Shown: positions 51,079 to 58,625 of the stretch, piece by piece
Layout: every line of letters starts with the position of its first letter
Numbering within the stretch: position 1 is the first letter of the stretch
NCBI RefSeq assembly: GCF_947495705.1
Contig: NZ_CANLZR010000002.1
Location: forward strand, 186,001 to 250,000
Reading direction: 5' to 3'
DNA from: an uncultured Phycicoccus sp.
GTDB lineage: Bacteria; Actinomycetota; Actinomycetes; Actinomycetales; Dermatophilaceae
Length of the DNA stretch: 64,000 bases
Program-made: the position numbers and the translations under genes
Notes under the pieces: generated by a model
Told to the model about the DNA's origin: nothing
What the model saw: only the letters and a program-made list of their open reading frames with translations
The model's database searches: none

Positions 51079-51918
51079 GTGACCGACACCGCCGCCGCCC
51101 ACGACCTCTCCGACCCCGCCGTCGACCCGTTCTCCGTCGCCGAGGCCGCCGCCGCGGTCATCCGCGAGCGCACCGGGGTCGAGCGGCACGACGTGGCCCT
51201 CGTCCTCGGCTCCGGCTGGGGCCAGGCCGGCGACCTCGTCGGCGAGACGCTCGCCACGATCGAGAACACCGACGTCCCGGGCTTCGCGAAGGCGGCCGTC
51301 GAGGGCCACAGCGGCACGATGCGCTCGGTCGCGATCGGCGACACCGGCCGCCGGGCCCTGGTGTACGGCACGCGGACCCACTTCTACGAGGGCCGCGGGG
51401 TGCGCTCGGTCGTCCACGGGGTGCGCACCGCCGCGGCCGCCGGCTGCAGCGCCATCGTCCTCACCAACGGCTGTGGGGGCCTGCGGCCCGAGTGGGCACC
51501 CGGCTCCCCCGTCCTCATCTCCGACCACATCAACCTGACCGCGGCCACACCCATCGAGGGCGCGAACTTCGTCGACCTCACCGACCTGTACTCCCCGCGG
51601 CTGCGGGCCCTGGCCCAGGAGGTCGACCCGACCCTCGACGAGGGCGTCTACGTCCAGTTCCGCGGGCCGCAGTACGAGACCCCCGCCGAGGTCCGGATGG
51701 CACGCGTGCTCGGCGGTGACCTCGTCGGCATGTCGACCACGCTCGAGGCGGTCGCCGCCCGCCAGGCGGGCCTGGAGATCCTCGGCATCTCGCTCGTGAC
51801 GAACGCGGCCGCCGGCATCTCGGCGACGCCGCTGAGCCACGAGGAGGTCCTGGACGCGGGCCGCGCGGCCGCCGACCGGTGCGGGCGCCTCCTCGCCGAC
51901 GTCGTCGGCCTCATCTGA
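51079..51918 (+). CDS. punA: Purine-nucleoside phosphorylase
   Basis: 279 residues of the trimeric PNP class. It splits (deoxy)guanosine and inosine with phosphate to base plus (deoxy)ribose-1-phosphate. Signatures: ALVLGSGWGQAGDLVGE (phosphate site), VEGHSGTMRSVAIG, YGTRTHFYEGRG, LTNGCGGLRPEW, QFRGPQYETPAEVRM and VTNAAAGI. It is ten bases upstream of the phospho-sugar mutase, which can isomerise its sugar-1-phosphate product. The pair matches mycobacterial deoD-pmmB. Confidence 0.96.
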   Translation: MTDTAAAHDLSDPAVDPFSVAEAAAAVIRERTGVERHDVALVLGSGWGQAGDLVGETLATIENTDVPGFAKAAVEGHSGTMRSVAIGDTGRRALVYGTRTHFYEGRGVRSVVHGVRTAAAAGCSAIVLTNGCGGLRPEWAPGSPVLISDHINLTAATPIEGANFVDLTDLYSPRLRALAQEVDPTLDEGVYVQFRGPQYETPAEVRMARVLGGDLVGMSTTLEAVAARQAGLEILGISLVTNAAAGISATPLSHEEVLDAGRAAADRCGRLLADVVGLI

Positions 51919-51927
51919 GGGGGAACG

Positions 51928-53610
51928 GTGACCGACATCGACCACGCCGACCTGGACGACCTCCTGGCCCGCGCCCGCTCCTGGGCCGCCGACGACCCCG
52001 ACCCCGAGACCCGGGCCGAGCTGCTGGGCCTCGCCGACGCGGCCGAGCGCAGCGACGCGGCCGCGGTCGAGGAGCTCGCCGACGCGATGTCCGGGATGCT
52101 CGAGTTCGGCACCGCCGGGCTGCGGGGCAAGCTCGGCGGTGGGCCGAACCGGATGAACCGCGCGGTCGTCATCCGCGCCGCGGCCGGCCTCACCGCCTAC
52201 CTGAAGACCGTCGCGGACGAGCCCTTCGTCGTCGTCGGCTTCGACGCCCGCACCAACTCCGACGTCTTCGCCCACGACACCTGCGCCGTCGTCACGGGGA
52301 TGGGCGGGCGCGCCGTCGTCCTGCCGCACCCCCTGCCGACCCCCGTGCTGGCCTACGCGATCCGCTACCTCGGCGCCGACGCGGGCGTCATGGTGACGGC
52401 CTCGCACAACCCGCCGCAGGACAACGGGTACAAGGTCTACGTCGGCGACGGGTCGCAGATCGTGCCGCCGGTCGACGGCCTCATCGCCGAGCGCATCGCG
52501 GCGGTGGAGTCGGTCGCCTCGGTTCCGCTCGCGGACGACGGCTGGGAGACCCTCGGCGACGACGTGCTCGCGGCCTACCTCGACGACGTCGTCACCGTCC
52601 TCGCGCCGGACGGCCGCCGCGACGTCACCGTCGTGCACACCGCCCTGCACGGGGTCGGCTCCGAGACCGTGCGGCGCGCCTTCCTGGCCGCCGGGTTCGA
52701 CGCGCCCATCCCGGTGGCGTCCCAGGCCGAGCCCGACCCGATGTTCCCCACCGTCTCGTTCCCGAACCCCGAGGAGCCGGGCGCGATGGACGCGGCCCTC
52801 GAGCTGGCCGAGCAGACCGACCCGGACCTCGTCGTCGCCAACGACCCGGACGCCGACCGGTGCGCCGTGGCCGTCCCGGGACGCGGCGGGTGGCGGATGC
52901 TGCGCGGGGACGAGGTCGGCGCGCTGCTCGGCTCGTACGTGCTCGAGCGTGGGGTGGCGCCCGACTCCCCCGACGCCGTCTTCGCCAACTCGATCGTCTC
53001 CTCGCGGCTCCTCGCGGCGATGTGCGGTGCGGCGGGGGTCCGGCACGAGGAGACCCTCACCGGCTTCAAGTGGATCGGGCGGGTGCCCGGCCTGCGCTAC
53101 GGGTACGAGGAGGCCCTCGGCTACTGCGTCGACCCGGGGCACGTGCGCGACAAGGACGGTGTCTCGGCGGCGCTCCTCGTCGCCGAGCTCGCGGCCACGC
53201 TGAAGGCGCAAGGCCTGACCCTGGCCGACCGGCTCGACGACCTCGCGCGCACCCACGGGGTGCACGCCACCGACGCACTGGCGGTGCGGGTCGAGGACCT
53301 CTCGCTCATCGGCCGCATCATGGAGCGCCTCCGGGCCCAGCCCCCGGCGAGCCTGGCCGGCGTCGAGGTGACGCGCACCGACGACCTCGCCCGCGGCGAC
53401 GGCGGCCTACCCCCCACCGAGGGGCTGCGCTACTTCCTCGCGGACGACTCCCGCGTCATCGTGCGGCCGTCCGGGACGGAGCCGAAGCTCAAGGTGTACC
53501 TCGAGGTCGTCGAGCCAGTGGCCGACGGGGACGTACAGGCGGCGCGCGAGCGGGCCGACCTGCGCCTCGCGGCCCTGCGCGAGGAGCTGGCCGCGGCGAC
53601 CGCCGGCTGA
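51928..53610 (+). CDS. pmmB: Phospho-sugar mutase (phosphoglucomutase/phosphomannomutase/phosphopentomutase family)
   Basis: 560 residues of the alpha-D-phosphohexomutase superfamily. Seen: FGTAGLRGKLGGGPNRMNRAVV, the phosphoserine loop MVTASHNPPQDNGYK, the metal-binding NDPDADRCAVAV, the sugar loop ETLTGFKWIGRV, and the phosphate-binding RPSGTEPKLKVYLEV. The GTG follows GAGGGGGA. Next to punA it may convert ribose-1-P or deoxyribose-1-P to the 5-phosphate, which then feeds DeoC; a hexose role is also possible. The gene name follows the mycobacterial locus. Confidence 0.9.
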   Translation: MTDIDHADLDDLLARARSWAADDPDPETRAELLGLADAAERSDAAAVEELADAMSGMLEFGTAGLRGKLGGGPNRMNRAVVIRAAAGLTAYLKTVADEPFVVVGFDARTNSDVFAHDTCAVVTGMGGRAVVLPHPLPTPVLAYAIRYLGADAGVMVTASHNPPQDNGYKVYVGDGSQIVPPVDGLIAERIAAVESVASVPLADDGWETLGDDVLAAYLDDVVTVLAPDGRRDVTVVHTALHGVGSETVRRAFLAAGFDAPIPVASQAEPDPMFPTVSFPNPEEPGAMDAALELAEQTDPDLVVANDPDADRCAVAVPGRGGWRMLRGDEVGALLGSYVLERGVAPDSPDAVFANSIVSSRLLAAMCGAAGVRHEETLTGFKWIGRVPGLRYGYEEALGYCVDPGHVRDKDGVSAALLVAELAATLKAQGLTLADRLDDLARTHGVHATDALAVRVEDLSLIGRIMERLRAQPPASLAGVEVTRTDDLARGDGGLPPTEGLRYFLADDSRVIVRPSGTEPKLKVYLEVVEPVADGDVQAARERADLRLAALREELAAATAG

Positions 53611-53640
53611 CCTCCAGTGGATCCGACGATGCCCCGTTCT

Positions 53641-53675
53641 CGAGATCCGGCCTACCACCGACTGACGGGATCTCG
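53641..53675 (+). terminator. Hairpin after the mutase gene
   Basis: CGAGATCC (53641-53648) and GGATCTCG (53668-53675) are perfect 8-base arms around a 19-base loop. The 256-base gap to the next gene (53611-53866) holds this hairpin and an unusually AT-rich tract (about 53680-53760) but no gene. Confidence 0.4.
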
Positions 53676-53866
53676 GTCGATCGCCTCGCCATTTACCCCA
53701 TCGGCGTCGTACGTCTGATTTTCGATGTCCATTCTTTATGCGTTTCTTGTGGCGGGAGTTACGTCTGGGCCCTAGGGTGCTGGACGTCGGAGCCCTGGCA
53801 CCCTGCGCCGTCCGGCCCCCGACACCCTGCACGACCTGCCGTTTCCCTGCACCGAGAGGCCGTCCG

Positions 53867-54448
53867 ATGTCCCCTGCTGCCCAGCACCCCACACCCCGGG
53901 AGCCGATGCGCCCGTCCCGTCGTGCGGTCGCCCGAGGCGCCGCGTGGAGCGTCCCCGTCATCGCCGTCGGTGCCGCCGCACCGGCGATGGCCGCCTCCCC
54001 CACCCCCTGCCCGACCCTTCCGGCGTTCAGTGCGACCGACGGTTGGGTGATCTCCGAAGCCGGGACCCCCACGGCCGGAAGCGCTCGGTTCGCCAGCGGC
54101 ACCTTCGTGGTCGACAGCGACGCCCAGCCCCTGTCGAGCTACTCCGCCTCGGCCTCGCACAGCCTCGACGTCGTCAACGGACAGTCCTACACGTTCCAGT
54201 ACAGCTGGACGGCGCTGACGTCCAACCCGAATCCGATGACCTCGGAGCTCCTCATCGACGGCACGCTCGTCCCGGGGTCCCTCGTCGACACCACCACCAG
54301 CGGCCCCGGTGGCTCGGTCTCCGCCACCTATGTCGCCTCCGCGACGGGGACGGTCACAGTGGCTGTCCGGATGTCCACCTCCGACTCGTCCTTCGAGTCC
54401 GGTGACGACATCACCGTCGGCGCCATCACCATCGACTGCGGCACCTGA
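53867..54448 (+). CDS. Tat-exported small surface protein of unknown function
   Basis: 193 residues. The N-terminus has a twin-arginine signal (RPSRRAVARGAAWSVPVIAVGAAAPAMAAS) with a likely cut after AMA. The mature ~145 residues are Ser/Thr-rich with an immunoglobulin-like beta pattern (YTFQYSWTALTSNPNP, SVSATYVASATGTVTVAVRM) and an isolated Cys near each end (TPCPTL, IDCGT) that could pair. There is no sortase motif or enzyme signature. The ATG at 53906 (MRPSRR) is an alternative start. It stands alone between the mutase and deoC, followed by a very strong terminator, and looks like a separately acquired unit. Confidence 0.6.
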   Translation: MSPAAQHPTPREPMRPSRRAVARGAAWSVPVIAVGAAAPAMAASPTPCPTLPAFSATDGWVISEAGTPTAGSARFASGTFVVDSDAQPLSSYSASASHSLDVVNGQSYTFQYSWTALTSNPNPMTSELLIDGTLVPGSLVDTTTSGPGGSVSATYVASATGTVTVAVRMSTSDSSFESGDDITVGAITIDCGT

Positions 54449-54453
54449 CCGGC

Positions 54454-54493
54454 GCAGCGGCCCGGCCACCGGCACCGGTGGCCGGGCCGCTGC
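54454..54493 (+). terminator. Very long perfect hairpin after the exported-protein gene
   Basis: GCAGCGGCCCGGCCACCGG and its exact reverse complement are separated by CA: a 19-base-pair perfect stem, six bases after the stop codon. It would isolate this gene from deoC. Confidence 0.85.
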
Positions 54494-54527
54494 CGTCCCG
54501 GCGGTGCCCAGCGGGCGCCGCCGCCCG

Positions 54528-54533
54528 TACACT
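54528..54533 (+). promoter_or_regulatory. Candidate -10 box of deoC
   Basis: TACACT ends six bases before the GTG at 54540, directly after the strong terminator. Confidence 0.4.
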
Positions 54534-54539
54534 CGCGGG

Positions 54540-55529
54540 GTGAGCACCGCCATCGACGTCGACCCCACGACGCGCGCCCGCGACATCCTCGGAGTGTCGC
54601 GGCTGACCAACTCCGCCCTCACCGGATGGCTGCACGGCCTCCCGGGCGTCGACCAGGTCGGCTGCGAGGCCCGCGCCGCGGCCCTGTCCACCCGCTCGAT
54701 CAAGACGACGAGCAAGGCGTGGGCCATCGACCTCGCCATCTCGATGATCGACCTCACGACGCTCGAGGGCGCCGACACCCCCGGCAAGGTCCGGGGCCTG
54801 GCCACCCGCGCGCTCGTCCCCGACCCGAGCGACCTGTCGACCCCCAGCCCCGCCGCCGTCTGCGTGTACGGCGACATGGCCGGCATCGCCCGCGAGACCC
54901 TCGGCTCCAGCGACATCAACGTCGCCGCCGTGGCCACCGCCTTCCCCAGCGGCCGCGCCAGCCGGGCCGTCAAGCTCGCCGACACCCGTGACGCCGTCGA
55001 GAACGGCGCCGACGAGATCGACATGGTCATCGACCGCGGGGCGTTCCTGACCGGCGACTACCTCACCGTGTTCCGCGAGATCGCCGAGACCAAGGAGGCC
55101 TGCGGCGACGCCCGCCTCAAGGTCATCATGGAGACCGGCGAGCTCTCGACCTACGACAACGTGCGCCGCGCCTCGTGGCTCTCGATGCTCGCGGGCGGCG
55201 ACTTCATCAAGACCTCCACCGGCAAGATCTCGCCCGCCGCGACCCTGCCGGTCACCCTCGTCATGCTCGAGGCCGTCCGCGACTGGCGCGACGAGACCGG
55301 CGTCCAGGTCGGGGTCAAGCCGGCCGGCGGCATCCGCACGAGCAAGGACGCCATCAAGTACCTCGTCACCGTCAACGAGATCGCCGGCGAGGACTGGCTC
55401 GACAACCACTGGTTCCGGTTCGGGGCCTCGAGCCTGCTCAACGACCTGATCCTGCAGCGGCAGAAGATGGCCACGGGCGCCTACTCCGGCGCCGACTACG
55501 TCGCCGACGACGCCCCCAGCGGCTACTGA
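54540..55529 (+). CDS. deoC: Deoxyribose-phosphate aldolase
   Basis: 329 residues. It cleaves 2-deoxyribose-5-phosphate to acetaldehyde and glyceraldehyde-3-phosphate. Catalytic lysines lie in ARLKVIMETGEL and GGDFIKTSTGKISPAATL (Schiff base); EIDMVIDRGAFL and KPAGGIRTSKDAIKYL are also typical. It is the longer DeoC form (about 320-330 residues) common in actinobacteria. It completes nucleoside breakdown after PunA and the mutase, and the acetaldehyde can be oxidised by the aldehyde dehydrogenase encoded 26 bases downstream. Confidence 0.95.
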   Translation: MSTAIDVDPTTRARDILGVSRLTNSALTGWLHGLPGVDQVGCEARAAALSTRSIKTTSKAWAIDLAISMIDLTTLEGADTPGKVRGLATRALVPDPSDLSTPSPAAVCVYGDMAGIARETLGSSDINVAAVATAFPSGRASRAVKLADTRDAVENGADEIDMVIDRGAFLTGDYLTVFREIAETKEACGDARLKVIMETGELSTYDNVRRASWLSMLAGGDFIKTSTGKISPAATLPVTLVMLEAVRDWRDETGVQVGVKPAGGIRTSKDAIKYLVTVNEIAGEDWLDNHWFRFGASSLLNDLILQRQKMATGAYSGADYVADDAPSGY

Positions 55530-55555
55530 CCACCACCACCTGAGGACAGCAGCGA

Positions 55556-57004
55556 ATGCCCACCTTCGAGTACGCGCCGGCCCCCGAGTCCCGCGCCGTC
55601 GTCGACATCGCCAGCAGCTACGGGCTGTTCATCGGCGGCGAGTTCGTCGAGGCCACCGGCGGCACCCCGTTCAAGACCGTCAACCCCGCCACCGAGGAGG
55701 TCCTCGCCGAGGTCTCCGAGGCCGGCGAGGACGACGTCGACGCCGCCGTCCGGGCCGCCCGCACCGCGTACACCCGGGTCTGGTCGCGGATGAGCGGCGC
55801 CGACCGCGGCAAGTACCTCTACCGGATCGCGCGGATCATCCAGGAGCGCGCCCGCGAGCTGGCCGTCCTGGAGACCCTCGACAACGGCAAGCCCATCAAG
55901 GAGAGCCGCGACGTCGACGTCCCCCTCGTCGCGGCGCATTTCTTCTACCACGCGGGCTGGGCCGACAAGCTCGACTACGCGGCGCTCGGCGAGAACCCCC
56001 GGCCCGTCGGCGTCGTCGGCCAGATCATCCCGTGGAACTTCCCGCTCATGATGCTCGCGTGGAAGGTCGCCCCGGCCCTGGCCTGCGGCAACACCGTCGT
56101 GCTCAAGCCGGCCGAGACGACCCCGCTGACGGCCCTGCTCTTCGCCGAGATCTGCCGGCAGGCCGACCTGCCGCCGGGCGTCGTCAACATCGTCACCGGC
56201 GCGGGCCCGACGGGGCAGGCCATCGTCGACCACCCCGGCATCGACAAGCTCGCCTTCACCGGCTCGACGAACGTCGGCAAGATGATCGCCCGCTCCATCG
56301 CGGGGACCCGCAAGAAGGCGACCCTCGAGCTCGGCGGCAAGGGCGCGAACATCATCTTCGACGACGCCCCCATCGACCAGGCCGTCGAGGGCATCGTCAA
56401 CGGCATCTTCTTCAACCAGGGCCACGTGTGCTGCGCCGGCAGCCGGATCCTGGTCCAGGAGAACGTCGCCGACGAGATGCTGCGCCGGCTCAAGCGTCGC
56501 CTCAAGACCCTGCGGGTCGGTGACCCGATGGACAAGAACACCGACGTCGGCGCCATCAACTCCAAGGCCCAGCTCAAGCGCATCGTCGAGATGACCGCCG
56601 CCGGCGAGGCCGAGGGCGCCGAGCGCTGGGACTCCGGCTGCGACCTGCCCGGGGCGGGGTTCTGGTTCCGGCCCACCGTCTTCAGCAACGTCTCGCAGAC
56701 GCACCGGATCGCCCAGGAGGAGATCTTCGGGCCCGTCGTCTCGGTCCTGACGTTCCGCACGCCGGGCGAGGCCGTCGCGAAGGCGAACAACACCCCGTAC
56801 GGCCTCTCGGCCGGCATCTGGACCGAGAAGGGCAGCCGCATCCTGTGGATGGCCGACCAGCTGCGCGCGGGCGTCGTCTGGGCCAACACGTTCAACAAGT
56901 TCGACCCGACCTCGCCGTTCGGCGGGTACAAGGAGTCCGGGTACGGCCGTGAAGGCGGCCGCCACGGGCTCGCGGCGTACGTGAAGACCGGGAGTGGCCA
57001 GTGA
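55556..57004 (+). CDS. Aldehyde dehydrogenase (full-length, catalytic)
   Basis: 482 residues, NAD(P)-dependent. Signatures: PWNFPLMMLAWKVAPALACGNTVVLKPAE, FTGSTNVGKMIA, LELGGKGANIIFDDA with the general-base glutamate, and NQGHVCCAGSRILVQ with the catalytic cysteine. Its C-terminal half ends SPFGGYKESGYGREGG. It likely oxidises the acetaldehyde released by DeoC (inference from context). It overlaps the following truncated ALDH homologue by GTGA, suggesting the two proteins are made together. Confidence 0.94.
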   Translation: MPTFEYAPAPESRAVVDIASSYGLFIGGEFVEATGGTPFKTVNPATEEVLAEVSEAGEDDVDAAVRAARTAYTRVWSRMSGADRGKYLYRIARIIQERARELAVLETLDNGKPIKESRDVDVPLVAAHFFYHAGWADKLDYAALGENPRPVGVVGQIIPWNFPLMMLAWKVAPALACGNTVVLKPAETTPLTALLFAEICRQADLPPGVVNIVTGAGPTGQAIVDHPGIDKLAFTGSTNVGKMIARSIAGTRKKATLELGGKGANIIFDDAPIDQAVEGIVNGIFFNQGHVCCAGSRILVQENVADEMLRRLKRRLKTLRVGDPMDKNTDVGAINSKAQLKRIVEMTAAGEAEGAERWDSGCDLPGAGFWFRPTVFSNVSQTHRIAQEEIFGPVVSVLTFRTPGEAVAKANNTPYGLSAGIWTEKGSRILWMADQLRAGVVWANTFNKFDPTSPFGGYKESGYGREGGRHGLAAYVKTGSGQ

Positions 57005-57909
57005 GCACGCGGGTGGACGTCCGCAAGACGTACAAGCTCTACATCGGGGGCAAGTTCCCCCGCTCCGAGAGCGGCCGGTCCTACGAGGTGCTCGCGACCC
57101 CCACCGGTCGCAGGTCGGCGCCGGCGTTCCTCGCGAACGCCGCGATGGGCTCGCGCAAGGACGCCCGCGACGCGGTCGTCGCCGCGCGCAAGGCGCAGCC
57201 CGGGTGGGCCGGTGCCACCGCCTACAACCGCGGCCAGGTGCTCTACCGCGTCGCCGAGGTCATGGAAGGTCGGCGGGCCCAGCTCGTCCAGGACGTCCGT
57301 GACTCCGAGGGGCTCACGCCCGCGCGTGCCGAGGCCACCGTGTCGGCCGCCATCGACCGGTGGGTCTGGTACGCGGGCTGGTCCGACAAGTACCCGCAGA
57401 TCCTCGGCGGGCTCAACCCCGTCGCCGGGCCGTACTTCGACATCTCGGCGCCGGAGCCCACCGGGGTCGTCGCCGTCCTCGCACCGCAGACCTCCAGCCT
57501 GCTGGGGCTCGTGTCGGTGCTCGCACCGGTCATCGTCTCGGGCAACACCTGCGTCGTCCTGGCCTCCGAGCAGCGCCCGCTGCCGGCCATCGACCTCGCC
57601 GAGTGCCTCGCGACGTCCGACGTGCCGGGCGGGGTCGTCAACGTCGTCACCGGCCGCACCGCCGAGGTGGCGCCGTGGCTCGCGTCGCACCGTGACGTCA
57701 ACGCCATCGACCTCACCGGTGCCGCGGGCGCCGACGGGGTCGAGTGGGGCGCGCTCGAGCTCGCCGCCGCCGAGAACCTCAAGCGGGTGCTGCGGCCCGG
57801 CGGGTCCGGCGTCGAGGCCGTGGAGCCCGACTTCGAGCCGACCCCCGACCTGTCGCGTCTCACGGCGTTCCTCGAGACCAAGACCGTCTGGCACCCCAAG
57901 GGCCGCTGA
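57001..57909 (+). CDS. Truncated aldehyde dehydrogenase homologue lacking the catalytic domain
   Basis: 302 residues. It matches the NAD-binding half of ALDH (YIGGKFPRSESGRSYEV, PTGVVAVLAPQTSSLLGLVSVLAPVIVSGNTCVVLASE, DVPGGVVNVVTG) but stops before the catalytic cysteine region, so it cannot be an active dehydrogenase alone. The GGKGAN-type glutamate is replaced by a divergent segment (GVEWGALELAAAENLKR). It overlaps the catalytic ALDH gene by four bases. Such a catalytic plus non-catalytic pair recalls the two-domain ALDH16 architecture, so it may form a structural subunit. It reads cleanly and is not an obvious pseudogene. Confidence 0.85.
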   Translation: MSTRVDVRKTYKLYIGGKFPRSESGRSYEVLATPTGRRSAPAFLANAAMGSRKDARDAVVAARKAQPGWAGATAYNRGQVLYRVAEVMEGRRAQLVQDVRDSEGLTPARAEATVSAAIDRWVWYAGWSDKYPQILGGLNPVAGPYFDISAPEPTGVVAVLAPQTSSLLGLVSVLAPVIVSGNTCVVLASEQRPLPAIDLAECLATSDVPGGVVNVVTGRTAEVAPWLASHRDVNAIDLTGAAGADGVEWGALELAAAENLKRVLRPGGSGVEAVEPDFEPTPDLSRLTAFLETKTVWHPKGR

Positions 57910-57937
57910 CCCCGTCTGGGCAGCCCGCGCGGGGCCC

Positions 57938-57943
57938 TAGAAT
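57938..57943 (+). promoter_or_regulatory. Candidate -10 box of the uridine-kinase-like gene
   Basis: TAGAAT ends eight bases before the GTG at 57952. Confidence 0.42.
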
Positions 57944-57951
57944 CGTCGCCC

Positions 57952-58593
57952 GTGGGTGAGCAGGCGACGGACTCCGACCAGGCCCGGCCCTCCCCTCGCC
58001 CCGGCCGCCGACGCGTCGTCGTCCTCGCCGGCCCGAGCGGCTCCGGCAAGTCCCGCCTCGCGCACCGGCTGCGCGCGGCCCGCGGCTGGCCGGTCTTCCG
58101 GCTCGACGACTTCTACCGCGACGAGGACGACCCCGCGATGCCCCGGCACCCCGACCTCGGCATCCTCGACTGGGACCACCCCGACAGCTGGGACGCCGAC
58201 CGCGCCGTCGCCGGCCTGCGCGAGCTGCTCGACACCGGGCGCACCGAGCTCCCCGTCTACGACATCTCACGCAGCCGCGCCGTCGGCAGCCACGAGGTGA
58301 CGGCGGCCCCGCACGACCTCGTCCTCGCCGAGGGGATCTTCGCGGCCGACATCGTCGCCCGGCTCGACGCCGAGGGGATGCTGCACAGCGCCTGGTGCGT
58401 GCACCACCGGCCCGTCGTGACGTTCGTCCGCCGCCTGGCCCGCGACCTCAAGGAACGCCGCAAGTCCCCGCCGGTCCTCGTTCGACGCGGCTGGCGGCTC
58501 ATGCGCGACGAGCCGGGCATCGTCGCGCGGCAGACCGCACTCGGTGCCGCGGGTTCCCGCGCCGCAACCGTGGAGCGCAGCCTCCTCGGTTAG
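57952..58593 (+). CDS. Uridine kinase-like P-loop protein
   Basis: 213 residues. Walker A VVVLAGPSGSGKSRLAHRL (about 22-40), FRLDDFYRDEDDPAMPRHPDLGILDWDHPDSWD (nucleoside-site region as in uridine/phosphoribulokinase folds), PVYDISRSRAVGS, and EGIFAADIV. It would phosphorylate uridine/cytidine, which fits the nucleoside-salvage genes upstream. The long basic C-terminus (RRLARDLKERRKSPPVLVRRGWRLM) is typical of actinobacterial members. A -10 hexamer precedes the GTG. Confidence 0.82.
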   Translation: MGEQATDSDQARPSPRPGRRRVVVLAGPSGSGKSRLAHRLRAARGWPVFRLDDFYRDEDDPAMPRHPDLGILDWDHPDSWDADRAVAGLRELLDTGRTELPVYDISRSRAVGSHEVTAAPHDLVLAEGIFAADIVARLDAEGMLHSAWCVHHRPVVTFVRRLARDLKERRKSPPVLVRRGWRLMRDEPGIVARQTALGAAGSRAATVERSLLG

Positions 58594-58625
58594 GGTTGCG
58601 GCGTGCCGCACGAGGGGACCCGCCG

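Noticed and set aside
49987-53265. 1,092-aa minus-strand ORF
   Set aside because: Antisense to the GT39-like, punA and phosphomutase genes, which all have clear motifs. It is low-complexity (G/V/D/R-rich).
57001-57909. Pseudogene call for the short ALDH
   Set aside because: The frame is clean, starts in GTGA overlap with its partner and ends in a normal stop. A functional non-catalytic subunit is more likely.
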